A stretch of DNA of 64,000 nucleotides, from positions 372,001-436,000 of the forward strand of contig JBAIAA010000352.1 of the NCBI GenBank assembly GCA_037893245.1, given 5' to 3'. Under the pieces are notes generated by a model. That model was not told where the DNA came from, did no database searches, and saw only the letters and a program-made list of their open reading frames with translations. The stretch's first letter is position 1. Every line of letters starts with the position of its first letter. This DNA is from Crossaster papposus (Eukaryota > Echinodermata > Asteroidea > Velatida > Solasteridae). Below, one piece after another: positions 33,301 through 44,606 of the stretch. The position numbers and the translations under genes are program-made.

Positions 33301-35224
33301 TGAATATATTGTTTAAACGTTAATTGCTTTTGGCGGGATTAAAACCAAGATCTTTTAAACTTTGGTTTGTATTCTACTGTTCGGTTTTCGATTTTGGAAA
33401 CCAGATATGTGAGACGTTCTGGCAAAATGAGACTAAAATAGACCCAGGCCGTAGTAGAGAAACATAAAAACTGAATGGGAGTGATTGGTTTTTAATTTTC
33501 AGATGTATTGACAGAGCTAAAACTTTGTCAGGTTAGTTGTCAAGCAACATTCTTTAGATAAAAAATTCAAACATTCAAACGATAAAAATGCACAACTGAC
33601 ATGGTATACTATAACTTTAAAGTAACTCAGGAAAACACGAAGTTGGTCAGATGTTTTTTCCATCCTTGCTTAGGGTCTTGAGGCACATAAGTACAAGAAT
33701 ACCTGGGACTGTGCAGTCAAGATATGGAAGTATGAAGGACCAAAGGCGTAAGTATTCAGCCATGGCATTGGAGAAATATTAGGATTTGTTGTTGTTGCAT
33801 GCATGTAGACCCTTAAGGCTCGTAGCTATTAACAAAACCCATCTCTGTGCTTATATGATCGCCAATATGTGACCTGTTACCACGAAATGGGCGTAAAGTA
33901 CATGTAGAACAATCTGAAAATTAAGAAGTTATTATCTAAAAGAAAGTACAGGTTGCAAGCTTTAACCAGTTCGAGCCGGAGGACGTATATACACGCAAAG
34001 TTTTTTTTCGAGATTCAAAACGGATGACGCATAAACACGTCTTAAGCAAGGCCGGAAATGTCTGTCAGCAGCGAGCAAGACCGGAAATGCATGGGTGTGC
34101 TTCCTGGTACCATCGGCTTGAACCCGCCTCTGATCGGGTTTCGTTAAAAATAATCCCGCGCCTCGGCTCAGTGAATGTTACAATAATCCCAGCGTGAACA
34201 GGTTATTTAGATACATTTTGTGTTGCACTAGTATCTCATTCCGAGCCCTCGATACAAAGGTTTTGATCTGTGCACACTTTAACCCAAGTTTAACAAAGAA
34301 ATCTCCCCCCCAAAAAAACCTCAAAAAACCAAAACACCTAGAGATTCTATTTAACTTTGGTATATGGTAGAATAGTTTCTTTAAATATACATCATGATGT
34401 AACCAGGCCTTGCGCTAACTTTTTTTCCTGGGTAGCCCACCGGGCTAGCAAACTGCAGATTTTACTAGCCCGTTTACATTTTTGCTAGCCCGTATGCACA
34501 ATGCACAAAACTATTCGTTCGGCGCGCGCACGTACAATGTACATCCGTAGTAACGTACACAGAGAGCGCTGTTCTGAACAGACTCTTTATCAGACGCTAC
34601 TACTAGTGACACGGCAGAATGCTCATGTACCGTACAGCTAGCTACGCAGTGGGCCGTTATGGTAAGAAAGGCTGAACGATGTGAAAGAGAATAGTGCACA
34701 TATGTACGTGCGGTACCCTGCGCCGTAGTTTATACTATACTAATCTCGCCGAAGCCCACCAGTCTACTCTGTTCATGAGATCGCAGTGCACTGCATGCAC
34801 GCGTGGATCGAGCGCTCCCAGGCTATCAATAATCATGCCGAAAAACACAAACTAAAGACAGTTTATACTCAGTTTATTTTTATCCGATATTTATTTAATA
34901 CACAAAAAGACAATACAAATGTTAACATGTATTTTGATGTAAACCTCTACAGGTAGGTTACTGAATTTTTCACTAGCCCACCGGGCAACCAAGGAAGTGG
35001 GTCTGGGTAGCCCGGAGCAGTTTTCGCTAGATTTTGTACGCCGGGCTAGTACTATTTCGAGGCCTGATGTAACGCTTTTTACCAGTACTTTCTTTCGTCT
35101 TTTCCACAGGTTTTACAAAGGGACGGTTCCCCGTCTTTCCAGAGTGTGTTTGGACGTCGCCCTCGTCTTTGTCATCTACGATGAGATTGTCAAGATTCTA
35201 AATAAAGCCTGGCCCACTGACTGA
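21389..35224 (+). CDS. SLC25A1: Mitochondrial citrate (tricarboxylate) carrier, 6 coding exons
   Basis: Exons: 21389-21590, 29154-29361, 31343-31569, 32692-32912, 33674-33747, 35110-35224. GT/AG introns and matched phases give 348 aa. All three mitochondrial-carrier signatures are intact: PTEYVK (81-86), PMETIK (179-184) and PLDVVK (277-282). Blocks typical of SLC25A1 include [36 protein letters not shown] and the C-terminal KAWPTD (human ends KVWKTD). Family knowledge: an inner-membrane antiporter exporting citrate in exchange for malate, with six transmembrane helices in three repeats. The N-terminus is about 40 residues longer than in human SLC25A1, low-complexity (Ala/Ser/Pro) and may be a targeting extension. 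The 21389 ATG is the first in frame. Intron 1 is 7.6 kb; intron 2 is mostly minisatellite. Confidence 0.96.
22206..24402. mobile_element. Composite 2.2-kb repeat rich in CCTGCAAAATCCT motifs
   Basis: The left edge TTAATTACCCCTAACCATCC and the right edge (inverse) TTAATTTTTAACCCTAACCA pair for about 50 bp with gaps, including CTTTGCAAA. Inside, AATCCTGCAAAATCCTGCA recurs more than ten times with spacers such as ATGCATCAAACTCCAAGTGA (22440-22770, 23460-23600, 24280-24350). A further inverted terminus lies at 22768-22812. Family E is inserted at 23887-24272. No transposase is seen. Confidence 0.5.
23887..24272. mobile_element. MITE family E, copy 1
   Basis: AAAGGGATCGTATACGTTTG at the left and CAAACGTATACGATCCCTTT at the right; edges CTAA and TTAA point to a TTAA target. 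It contains a hairpin around AATCTGAGAAGCGTTACTGCA. The same element recurs at 42453-42849. It is nested in the composite repeat 22206-24402. Confidence 0.8.
24774..25137. mobile_element. Foldback element, CCGTGTTCCCATTGG ends
   Basis: CCGTGTTCCCATTGGACTTTTT at the left mirrors AAAAACCCAATGGGAACATGG at the right. A second mirror at 24838-24863 (CAATGGGAACGCGCGAACACGG) closes a shorter 90-bp foldback. The boundaries are therefore ambiguous. Confidence 0.45.
26698..27481. mobile_element. Nested family B cluster (three copies)
   Basis: The outer copy runs 26698-26973, stops at its internal TTAA (GTCAGTTAA) and resumes at about 27430-27481. At that TTAA an opposite-orientation copy begins (26970-27058) and runs only to its own equivalent internal TTAA, where a third copy starts (27055 to about 27430). 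The first 84 bp of copies two and three are near-identical direct repeats. The missing parts suggest later deletion. Confidence 0.75.
28048..28493. mobile_element. MITE family A, copy 4 (SLC25A1 intron 1)
   Basis: TGTGACCCGCTCCATCGAAA followed by TCAGGAATAAGTCGC; right end GCGACTTATTCCTGATTACG followed by ATAGAGCGGGTCACA. About 37 bp pair with few mismatches. Confidence 0.75.
28505..28882. mobile_element. MITE family B, full copy (SLC25A1 intron 1)
   Basis: TTAAAGGTAGAATACACCATT at the left and CAATGGTGTATTATACCTTTAA at the right; TTAA edges. It contains the family's central palindrome GCGATCGCC/GGCGATCGT region. Confidence 0.8.
29390..29505 (+). repeat. 11-bp minisatellite (CCTTACAAGTT)
   Basis: About ten tandem units starting 30 bp after the exon 2 donor of SLC25A1. 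Early units read CCTCACAAGTT and later ones CCTTACAAGTT, so variants are spatially sorted. Confidence 0.9.
29577..31000 (+). repeat. 19-bp minisatellite (AAGTAAGTCCTTAACCATT) split by a LINE
   Basis: Tandem units lie at 29577-29636 and again at 30508-31000, more than 25 copies in all. The gap is filled by a LINE fragment. The unit contains AAGTAAGT, which resembles a splice-donor motif, repeated throughout SLC25A1 intron 2. Confidence 0.92.
29637..30508 (+). mobile_element. 5'-truncated non-LTR retrotransposon (CR1/L2-like)
   Basis: An open frame from 29637 to the stop at 30366-30368 encodes the C-terminal part of a reverse transcriptase: [14 protein letters not shown], then [52 protein letters not shown] and [11 protein letters not shown]. 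The catalytic FADD-type core, endonuclease and ORF1 lie upstream and are absent, so it is immobile. The 3' UTR ends GCGCATTACAAATC plus an ATT-repeat tail. Both flanks are ATTAACCATTAAGTAAGTC from the minisatellite, consistent with a target duplication. The frame is unbroken, so the insertion is fairly young. Clade naming rests on motif memory. Confidence 0.88.
31010..31190 (+). repeat. 11-bp minisatellite (AGGTCCCTCCC / AGGTCTTTCCC)
   Basis: About 16 tandem units of 11 bp close to the exon 3 acceptor of SLC25A1, then degenerate CCTCGCAGGTCCTCACTAG units to about 31280. The Trp/Arg-rich open frame on the minus strand is a product of the repeat. Confidence 0.92.
31815..32225 (+). mobile_element. 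MITE family K, copy 2 (SLC25A1 intron 3)
   Basis: Left end TGGGTGCATTCATTTATCTC, then GTTAGCCCTGGGTC, CGGCCACCACAGACC, AATACGTCACAC, and GACCATCACGTAAGGATCGTGATGG, all matching the inverse of 3532-3973. The right terminus is degraded. Confidence 0.65.
32531..32654. mobile_element. Small foldback element (SLC25A1 intron 3)
   Basis: TAGGCCGTGTCCGAA at the left mirrors TTCGGACGGGGCCTTA at the right, with CTATTGTC/GACAATAG paired inside. It ends about 40 bp before the exon 4 acceptor. Confidence 0.55.
33867..33905 (+). mobile_element. MITE family A, solo end (SLC25A1 intron 5)
   Basis: TGTGACCTGTTACCACGAAA then TGGGCGTAAAGTA: one family A terminus with no partner seen nearby. Confidence 0.5.
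33962..34205. mobile_element. MITE family C copy (SLC25A1 intron 5)
   Basis: TTAACCAGTTCGAGCCGG at the left; CGTGAACAGGTTA at the right. The interior has the family blocks ACGGATGACGCATAAACACG, ATGTCTGTCAGCAGCGAGCA and TAAAAATAATCCCGC. Confidence 0.75.
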
Positions 35225-36536
35225 TCCAGGATGTGCTTTTTTGTCTGTGCTGGTCGGTATTTACCAGTGTGATTCCATATATTCATCGGCATTCTCTTCA
35301 CAGTACCATGTAGTTGCTTTAACCCTGCGACGTGCCGCCGAACTTTTTTTCAAAGTCGCTTCGCCGTAAAAAAACCAATTACTATTTCATCCTGCGTTAA
35401 AAAATCTCATATTACATGTATTCCTAGTTCAAAGCAAGCCGAATAGCATGGTAAGTGCCGCTTGAACCCTGGTTGAACCGGTGACCCAGCTTTTTGCAAA
35501 GCAAAGGCTGCCCCACGAGTATCCCAATACATTGTGTACATACATGTAACAAGTCTTTGAGGTGTGGATTTTACCGCCAGACCTTCCCAAGCAATCAATC
35601 ATGCTATTGTTGCCTTGCCTTATTCAACAACACCAGTTGGTTTCTGGGTGTCTGGCCTGTGGGAGAGGGCTGTGTTGACATATAAAGCCATAAAACCGAA
35701 CAGCATGGGGGTATTTACACGAAATACAAGCGACTTTTAAAAAAAGTACGGACGCGCGTTCGTGTAAAAAAAAAAATCGCAGGTCACAAGGTTAAGACTT
35801 CATGGCTTAATTGACTTCAGTTGTTTGGCCTTCTCTTTGAAAATGATTCCTAAGCCACCGATTAATAATTCAAGTTGAACAAAATAAATCGAAAAGAAGT
35901 CTGATTTGAAGCCTTGTTGAAATCGGTATAGTGGTAAGGTTTGCTAGTAAACATAAGTAGTTCGTGTTAACTAGTCCGTGTTAGCAAAATCAAACCTGAA
36001 TTTTGAAAGTTGTGACTTGTTTGTTTCGGAATTATTAATTTATCACAAGTTATCTGCAAGCCTTAACGTCTGTAATGTCTGTTTGAAACATTGGATTTTA
36101 AATTCATTGCAAATATTTTGCGCAAAGTTTTGCTTTTTATTTTTGGGACTCAAGTTTTTTTGTATAAGGGACTCGACTCGAGTCGAGTCTTTTGATGAGG
36201 GACTTGGTTGAGTCAAGTCATTCTCCTGCTGAGTCGAGACATTTGCCTGCATCAGTGACTCGAGTCGGCCATTTACTCAAGTCGCCAATTGGTCAGTAAT
36301 GAAAAGGGCTTTTTGCCATGAACTGTATGTTAGCTGTAGCTGTCATGTATGTGCTTAAAAGCGCCCTCTGTTGTCAGTCAAGGGTTATAAGTAATTCTGT
36401 GCAGGTAGGTGAAAATTGATGAAAACCATATCCAATAGTCACTAACTTAGTGCTGATTTGTAGGTAGTTCATGATTTGAATTTGCACATACTACCACATG
36501 GCTTATGGTACATATTGATTCTCACAAGTAGTTCTC

Positions 36537-36764
36537 TTAACCAGTTCGCGCCGGATGATGCATATAAACAAAAAGTTTTCCTTATATTGAAAACGGATGA
36601 CGCATAAACACGCCACTACTAGCAAGGCCGAAATGTCTGTCAGCAGCGAGCAAGGCTGGAAATGCATGGGTGTGTTTCCCGGCACTATCAGCCTAAACCG
36701 ACTTAAAAATAATCCCGCCCCTCGGCTCGGTGATGTTAAAATAATCCCGGCGCGAACTGGTTAA
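36537..36764. mobile_element. MITE family C, intact copy
   Basis: TTAACCAGTTCGCGCCGG at the left and CCGGCGCGAACTGGTTAA at the right: perfect 18-bp mirrored ends including TTAA on both sides. Non-coding. Confidence 0.85.
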
Positions 36765-36963
36765 GAAGAGATTTGCATAATGCATGTATTACATGTTGGA
36801 TTTTGGTTTTTGCAATGGTTACAAATTTGCCAAAGGTACTATGTTTTGTGTTTGTTTATAGAGTACTACTGCATTCAAATAATGGACACTGCCTCATCAC
36901 TGTTTGGAAGCGTTAGGATTTACAAACAGTATATTTTGCATATTAGAGGTTGGTTAATTGAGA

Positions 36964-36987
36964 TGGGGGGGGGGGGGGGGGGGGGGA
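36964..36987 (+). repeat. Poly-G tract
   Basis: Uninterrupted G run downstream of SLC25A1. Confidence 0.85.
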
Positions 36988-37120
36988 GGTGCTATGTGGT
37001 TTGGGTTGGAAGATGTGAAAGTCGCTAGTGGAATATTTTACTTCTTTCAAGACACATGCTAAGCAACTGACCTGCGTTCGGTATGGCTAATCTAATCATT
37101 AATATTGTGTCTTGAGCCAA

Positions 37121-37290
37121 CCCTGCTAAATGCAACAGAATGCACCAATGGTAAAAAGTTGTTGAACATATTTAGCCTGGTGTTATGCGTTTTGAGGCAC
37201 CTAGCAGGCTTGCTGTTGGTCGGGGTATACCAGCATAACCCTACACAATGCAACAGAATCCACTGTTGTTTGTTGTTGCATTTAGCAGGG
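37121..37290. mobile_element. 170-bp foldback element, CCCTGCTAAATGCAACA ends
   Basis: Positions 37121-37137 and 37274-37290 are perfect 17-bp inverse repeats. An internal ACCCTACACAATGCAACAGAAT is a degenerate direct copy of the left end. Target duplication not seen. Confidence 0.6.
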
Positions 37291-37947
37291 TTCTATTTCA
37301 GGTGAGCGAGTGAAGGACATTTAGGATGGAAAATTTTAAATGAATTTCATTGGATTAAGTGTAAATCGTCTGATTTTGAATTTAGATCTTTCAGGATTAG
37401 GTGCGATAAGGGACAAAAGGTTATTTTTGTTTTTTTGTTTTTGTTTTTTGTATTGCCAAAATATTATTAGCCATATTTAGATGTATTGAATATTATATTG
37501 CTGCGCTTTTCTCTGAGGGATGGTTAGTGGAAAAATTGAGGGTTTTTTAGTGGAAGTTATAATTTTGATTTATTTAAGAGTTTATAGAGTTTATCGTTGA
37601 GGGGGAAAAGACGAGGTCAGCATTGGGTATTAAATGATTAAAAGGGCCAATTCCGAGTTGGTGCTAATTGGTTGAAGTTAGGTTTTTCTGCTAATTATAG
37701 AGAAAAACAAATTGTATTTCAATCCCTAAGATGCTGGTGTAACTGTAGTCTCATCCATTAGAGTTAATAGTATTAGATAATTTTACTTTTGTGCATGACT
37801 TTGCCACTGTTGCAAGCAATTTGTTTTCCTTTTTTGTTGTTTTTTGTCAGGCTCTGTCCTACTATTTTACTTGAAATTTGTATTTTTGTTGGGCCCGCCA
37901 CTCCGTAAAAATGAAATCTCATTGAATATGTTTGTCTGAACAGTGTT

Positions 37948-38202
37948 TCACACTGTAATGTTTCGATCACTCAACGAACAGCTTGGGTGCAGGAATACTG
38001 CAACTGTACTTCTGAGAACTTGGTTGAGGATGGAGCACAAGTGCTTTGAGTACAGAACATGCTTGATGCTGTGGATATCGCCGAGTATCTTGGAAAACTT
38101 CTCCTGAAATTCCAGATTGTCCCCCAAAGTTCTACTTTTAGTTGTTTGTTTTTTCTTGGACTCCTGGGTCCGATAGTAAGCCTGCTTTGCAAATATTTTT
38201 GC
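37948..38202 (-). CDS. Possible orphan terminal exon, unknown protein
   Basis: On the minus strand, after an AACTGTAG acceptor-like site ending at 38203, an 84-codon frame runs to TGA at 37950-37948. It begins AKIFAKQAYYRTQES, has a basic stretch KKKQTTKSR and a helix-like part EKFSKILGDIHSIKHVLY. There is no in-frame ATG that would make it a stand-alone gene. The composition looks protein-like and the opposite-strand frames are broken, but I recognise no family and found no partner exon upstream (38203-45600). It could be a terminal exon, a pseudogene relic or chance. Confidence 0.3.
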   Translation of the reverse strand, partial: AKIFAKQAYYRTQESKKKQTTKSRTLGDNLEFQEKFSKILGDIHSIKHVLYSKHLCSILNQVLRSTVAVFLHPSCSLSDRNITV

Positions 38203-39168
38203 CTACAGTTACTTTATGAAATGGGCCAAATACAAATCTACACACCAAACACATGTGGCTGCCCTGTAGAATATTTACTTTTCACTGTTAAAGTTGATCC
38301 GAATTCAAATTGTAATTTAACTCTTTAGGAAAACTGCCAATCTATGACTTATATGAATTTTTAATCAGCTTGAGTATTGGAAGCGGCCATCGCAAAAATA
38401 TTACGCACAAAATTTAACAAGTAGGTAAATCAACTCGGAATTAATATTTCAATTTTTTCTGCACTGGAATCAATGCATTGTTTATTGAATGAGAATTTCA
38501 CGAATTAAATTGTGTATATATATATCTATATCCCAATGTTAGAATGATAGACATTTTTGGTTGTGCTAGCAATTGGCTGAAATAGGTTAGGTATTATTAT
38601 TTTGATGTTATTTTACGACGGTATAATTCCAAGCAATACAATTTATTTTGAAATGAATAAACCATTTGCTAGAATATCATACCTCAGTTGTCAGTGATTC
38701 ATCCATTGTACACGTCGAAAGTCCATTCTGCTTAATCCTTGTTCTTGAACATTTAAAAATAGGCTAGCACAGCTTTGTACAATGTTAAAACCCCGCCAAA
38801 CCCTCCCAAACAAGTTGAAAAAACAACAGACTAAGACACTGATGAAAAATTAACGGTAGAAATTCCTTTATTGAAACATGAAAAATATTCAAGATTTAAA
38901 TTTATCATTTTGCTCATTTATTTATAAAGCATTGAAATTGAAATACAACTCTGTATAATGCAGATAGTATATATTAAGAGGAGACATTTAATTTGATTGA
39001 TCAACAAGATTGTAAATATTCTTTTTTCTAAACTTGGAGTGCGTACAAAAAGAATGGCAGGTAAGATTTGGAAACAAAAATGACCATTTGATTTACAATT
39101 GCACAAAATAGATTTTCGTTGAAACCCTAACCTCATCTAAAGCCACAAAATACTACGCAGTACTCTAA

Positions 39169-39381
39169 TTAACCAGTTCGTGCCGGAAGACTTATATACG
39201 CCGAAGCTTTCCCCAGATTCAAAACGGATGACGCATAAACACGCCACGAGCAAGGCCTGAAATGTCTGTCAGCAACGAACAAGGCCGAAAATGCGTGTGT
39301 GTGCTTCCCGGTACCATACCATCAGCCTGAACCTGCCTCGGATCGAGTTTTGTTAAAATAATCCTGGTGCGAACTGGTTAA
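39169..39381. mobile_element. MITE family C copy
   Basis: TTAACCAGTTCGTGCCGG at the left, TGCGAACTGGTTAA at the right; the interior matches family C with a short deletion near the right end. Confidence 0.8.
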
Positions 39382-40337
39382 ACTTGCCTATGATAAATTG
39401 TGTAGTGTACTTTACCCCAAATAAATACAGAGGACATTATAGGGTTAAAAAAGAATATTGCCAACTGTACATTTAGGGTGTTTTTTCTTTTACTTGCGTG
39501 TATCTCGGTCAATTTTCCCCCCAATTTTTAGAACAGAATATCAGAATGTTTGCACTACCTTAGCATCATGAATGAACACACACATTTACAGAAAATTTTA
39601 CAAGTACTCAGATTTACATACGTAAATTACTAAAATTGTACATGGCAGTACCTGCACTTTTCAAGCAAAGATTGATACAATTTTATAATATATATATCTT
39701 TTAATATTATTGTTTTCCCAAAATTATTGCAGCTTGGCAGTTTTTAATGATTGTATTTTAATGCACATTTATGATGAATGAGGCACACAAGACATTTTTT
39801 TTCTCAACATTCAATCAAATTATATAAAAGTACAATGGCCGAGAAACACGCCAATACCAGCAAGCGATGCGTGCAGCAGCCGTGACCCTTTATCGCTGGT
39901 ATTGGCGTTCTGAAGCTATTTGCCGTAAAATCCAGGCACCACAAAAAAAGGAACAAAAAGGCTGTGAACAAAAAAAAACTGAGTACAACATGGATACAGT
40001 GTAATGTGTGCACTGCCAGTGTGGCTTATTGAAGGCACCGTATAATGCCGCAATGTGAACTTAGAGTTAGATTCTCTGACACGAATTATGTTCTATTGGG
40101 TTATTTTGGTTGACACAGTAGTACTGTTGTTGGTTTACTTGATAATATAATGCCACAATGTGAACTTAGAGTACATACTCTGACATGAATTCTGTTCCAT
40201 TGGGTTATTTTGGTTGACACAGTAATTCGTCCCAGTATACTGTTGTTTGTTTACTTGATAATGGGACATCAATTGTGTTCAATATCATTGTTTTGGAAAT
40301 GGCAAGTTTTTGTGTTAGTAATGAAGAGTTGTTGTAA

Positions 40338-40702
40338 TGTGATGCGATCAAGTAAAATCAGTCAGAACTCGGCAGTTCTTGTTTTGAGATCACGCCAAAA
40401 TATGTTCGTAGGGGTGGACAAATCAAAATTGACTTTTTTACAAATAGGGGAAAATATTTTTCTTTTACATGAAAATACTTTTAACCAAATTCAGAAGGGA
40501 AGTGATACAAAAACATGATTTTCTCAGTTTCTTTATTTTTAGCGTGCTGGTGTTCAAATGGTTGTAATTTTTTAACCAAAGGTCGTATTCACATGAGGTT
40601 TTCACTGAAATGGAGCCTGAAGTACGCTACAAAAGAATAATTGTAAAAATCCCCAAAATGACCAAGGCCTACTTCAGACTGATTTTGCTTGATCGCATCA
40701 CA
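40338..40702. mobile_element. MITE with TGTGATGCGATC ends, copy 1
   Basis: TGTGATGCGATCAAGTAAAA then TCAGTC at the left; GACTGATTTTGCTTGATCGC then ATCACA at the right (26 bp, one mismatch). The outer 12 bp are shared with 53121-53487. Confidence 0.65.
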
Positions 40703-41399
40703 TATTGGTAATGATAAGTTATGATTGTGTTGAGTTATTGTGTTGGTAACGATGAGTTTCAGTCTAACAAGCCACTACCAGCTAGTATGGTCTTGCAGGA
40801 ACATAAATACGTCATGCCTGGATTTTACATAAATAACATCCAAAACCCCTAATCTTCAGACCCTTATACCCGTAGTAGTATTGCAGTTTCACTTGCAGTT
40901 TCACATGCAATCCTATATTTTAAAGAGGACATTTTGTCCTATCATTTACCGAAATCCAGTCCTTTTTTTCTGCACCGATTGCTAATTTGCTTTTATCCGC
41001 CTTGTGCCTCTAGTAATTCCGGTTGTTGTCGGTTTGCAAATGGCCCGTTACCATGGCAATGCCGTAAATAATTGATCAGCTTTTTTTTGTTCCTGCCGTT
41101 TGCTTTTTACTGGCATGCCCTTAGACAACGAAGATCTAACTAAGTGCACGGCACATGTAATGAGCGGAGCGGAGGTGCCGTCACGAGTCAGTGAATAATT
41201 TACGAATTACATTAGTCCATTTGTGTATTAATCCAATGGGTACTGAACAAGTAACCAAGGGAATAATAACGATAGTGCCTTGACCACCAATATTGGTGGA
41301 TACGTGCAAATTATTAGTACTTTGAGTAATTATAAACCACTGGGTAGTAAGCACGTAATGACAAAAAAGGGTTACCAGCCAAAATCTCATACGACATAT

Positions 41400-41745
41400 A
41401 AGAATAATAATAATAATTGGGGAGGCTAATCATCCTTACGCAGCTGGTGTGCTGAATTGCGAAGGACGCGGCTACAACGTGGTCGAGTCGCTGGCACGTA
41501 AAGGCGCCTATGGCAGCTGGCCACATTGACTCATTATGACTACAAAGCACAGCCTGAGATCGAAAGTGTTTGATTTTTTCAGAGGGAGGAAAAACGAAAG
41601 GACCCGGACTAAAACCCTCGTGGCAAAGGAGAGAACCAACGCACAACTCTATTCACATTATGGTCCGGGCCGGGAATCGAACCCCGGGCCACATTGGTGA
41701 GAGGCAAGCGCTTTACACACAAGCCACCCATGCCACCGCTTGAGA
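41400..41745 (-). mobile_element. tRNA-derived SINE (minus) with ATT tail
   Basis: On the minus strand: box A-like TGGCATGGGTGGCT, box B-like GGGTTCGATTCCC (about 41672-41690), a body with GGTTTTAGTCCGGGTCC, and a tail of ATT repeats at 41403-41421. The acceptor-stem complement is degenerate, so it is not a functional tRNA gene. A family D fragment (41746-41817) adjoins it. Confidence 0.75.
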
Positions 41746-42452
41746 CTGGTTCTTATCACTTTTGCTTAGCACAAACTTTCTACTCACCATAAAGCTCTGT
41801 GAAATTGGGCTCTCTAAACACAACAATACAATACTTGCCGAGCCAAAACTGGAAATCAACATAAAAACATAGTGAATTATACCAGTCCACAAGCTTACAC
41901 ATAACTATTTAAAACAGGCGTCATCCAACAAGTACATGTAACCACTGCAAGTAGGCATATCGGACAAAAACTCACAAAGCAAGCCCCGTCAATCGGCCAA
42001 AACCAATCTTTTTAGTGAAATAACCAATGTTAATTACAGAACTGCATGCAAACCAGGGCGACTCGTTTATCAGGCTTACCCAACACAGGTAAATGGTAAA
42101 GTACCGATATTTATATTCTAGTTTCAAGGGAACTTTGCTTTTTGAATATTTACATACAATTAATTATTACAAATAAGTTAGCACACAGTATGGTAATAAT
42201 TCAAGAATTTTTTTTTCTTCACTATAAAACGCATACACAGTCGGACAAAATATACTGAAAATATAAAAAAAGCTGCAATTGGAAAACAAATAATTGATTA
42301 ATTATATCTTTTTATAAATTTTCTTACATAATCTGCTTTCTTATTTCAATATGATTTTAGAGATTTAAATATTTTAGGTAATTTGTATAGAAATTTACAT
42401 ACCAAAATAATAAGCTGCAGACATTTGAGTTTATTGGTAATTATTCACACTG

Positions 42453-42849
42453 TTAAAGGGATCGTATACGTTTGGTAATTACTCCAAAAATTAATGGCAA
42501 TAAAAAGTTACTTGGTAAGAATTACAGCAGCTTTGGATAGTATAATGCATTTTTAGAAACTTTTCACTTCGAAGTACTGCGGTTATGAAAAAAAGATATC
42601 ACTTTTTATCCCCACAAATTAAAATCTGAGAAGCGTTACTGCAGAGATGTTTCTCAGATTGTGTATTCCAATGCAGATTATTCTTCCTGCGTGGACAACC
42701 GCTCCGGATTTTCGGCAATATCTCAAAATTGCTACCACCCTTTGAAATGACATTTTTGGAGGTTAGTTTTTTATGGTATATTATCTATAACTATATAGGA
42801 TTGAAACAAACAATGGGTTCCAATTACCAAACGTATAAGATCCCTTTAA
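42453..42849. mobile_element. MITE family E, copy 2
   Basis: TTAAAGGGATCGTATACGTT at the left, mirrored at the right with one mismatch (CGTATAAGATCCCTTTAA); TTAA at both edges. Full-length homologue of 23887-24272. Confidence 0.85.
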
Positions 42850-43566
42850 GTAACACTGACATTGTAGTTCACTGCATTACAGTTGCATGTAAATGAACTT
42901 TGTTAAATAATATGTTTGATAATTTGCAAAGAGTGACATATAATGCTGTGATTTATCCCTTTATCACATGTACTTTACGTAGTGACAACAGGATGTACAG
43001 TACGTCATGCATGTAGAGTTAACCCTAACCCTCCCAAATCTTCCAAAATCAATATGATTTTGCACACACCCTAGGAAAATAATCTGCCCCGGTTATATTT
43101 TACATCTATAATTCTGATGCACTTCTTTAATTAATCGAGTCGTTCTCCAAGAGTAATTTTAAACTATACATTTTTGTTCTTCTGCCCATCGCCATTTTGG
43201 ATCTTGTGATCCGACTCACCGAATCAGCACAAAACAAACCGAGATTTCATTTGCAGCTTGACCACTGATTTGAAATATGCACCTTTTTAAAAATTAATGA
43301 TAAAACAATTGCACCGAAACACACCCACTGCATGTGTGTCTGTGCTTCATTCGGTATCATCCTGTACGTATCAACCTGTACATGTACCGGTACATTTACG
43401 TCACTAATTTAATTAACTTGTACAGAAAGCTGTCCAAACAACAACTCAATGCCAAACTCACAATAAACGAAAGGTGAATTGTCCAGAGGCTTTATCAAAT
43501 TAGGGCAACTTTTTCATTTCGCATAATATTCTGTGTATTTTCTGGCTGCAGCTTATTTTTTTTAAG

Positions 43567-44490
43567 TAAAGGCGGTTACAAAATGTTTAACTGGACAGAC
43601 CCGAATGGGCCATATTTTATAAATATTGGGCCCATTTTAGTTTTTAATTTTCATTATTAAAGGTAATGTAACATACATGTACACCATTGGTAATTGCTTG
43701 AATTATCATGAATGGGTAGATTTGGGGGGTTGTATCTTATAGTAAATATCGTTTAACTGACCTGTCCAAAGTTTTACAATCATGGATGCCGAGAAAAGCA
43801 AGAAAAACAGCTATTGTTTTCAACCGGCGTCGAGCAGTAATTCTTATGATATCTTTGTTTTTCTTTATAAAATAATTTTTTTTGGAATAATTAGAGGATA
43901 TCTAGCGCAATTATTTTGCTAGATGCCTAGAATCATTATTTACTTTCAAATGAGTAAGATATATGTCTTAATAATTCGGTAGTAAATATTTTTGATATCT
44001 GGAAATGGTGTATCCGACCTTTAAGTATAAGGCGGTTACAAAATGTTCAACTGGACTGACTCGAACTTTGGCCATTTCATAAATATTGGGGCCATTTTAG
44101 TTAGTAATTTGCCATTATTAAAGGTAGGATACACCATTGTAATTGCTTGAATTATCAGGAATAGATGGAGTTGGGGGGCTGTGTTGTATTTTATAGTAAA
44201 TATCGTTTTAACTGACCTGTTCGAAGTTTTACAATCACGGATGCTGAAAAAAGCAGGAAAAACGACGTTCATTTTCAACTGACGTCGGGCAGTTTTTTAT
44301 ATGTTCTTGGTTTTTTCGGAATCACCGTTCGACGATTGTGATTAAAAAAAAAAAATAGAATTCAATTTTGTTCGGAACATCAACAGGATATCTAGCGCAA
44401 TCATTATTTACTTTCAAATATGTAAGATATTTCTGAATAATTTGGTAGTAACAATTTTCGATATCTGCAAATGGTGTATCCTAACTTTAA
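43567..44490. repeat. Tandem segmental duplication carrying family B copies
   Basis: Two units, 43567-44025 and 44026-44490, each begin AAGGCGGTTACAAAATGTT, followed by about 90 bp of shared unique-like flank (AACTGGACNGAC...TAAATATTGGG..CCATTTTAG) and then a whole family B element (43657-44024 and 44118-44490). Flank and element were therefore copied together. Confidence 0.8.
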
Positions 44491-44606
44491 CAATGGCTTC
44501 CAACTACGTGTACAATGTATTGCTACTGGTATTTGTGTTTACTCTTGGAGTATGCCAGACTTAGTGGACCCAAAGAATGGCATATACACATGAAGCACAC
44601 TAGTGC

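Noticed and set aside
41640..41745. Possible tRNA gene on the minus strand
   Set aside because: Box A and box B spacing fits, but it continues into a SINE body with an ATT tail and the acceptor stem does not pair.
43160..43260. Possible first exon starting ATGGCGATGGGCAG on the minus strand
   Set aside because: The frame stops after 22 codons with no donor at a useful position; no partner exon.
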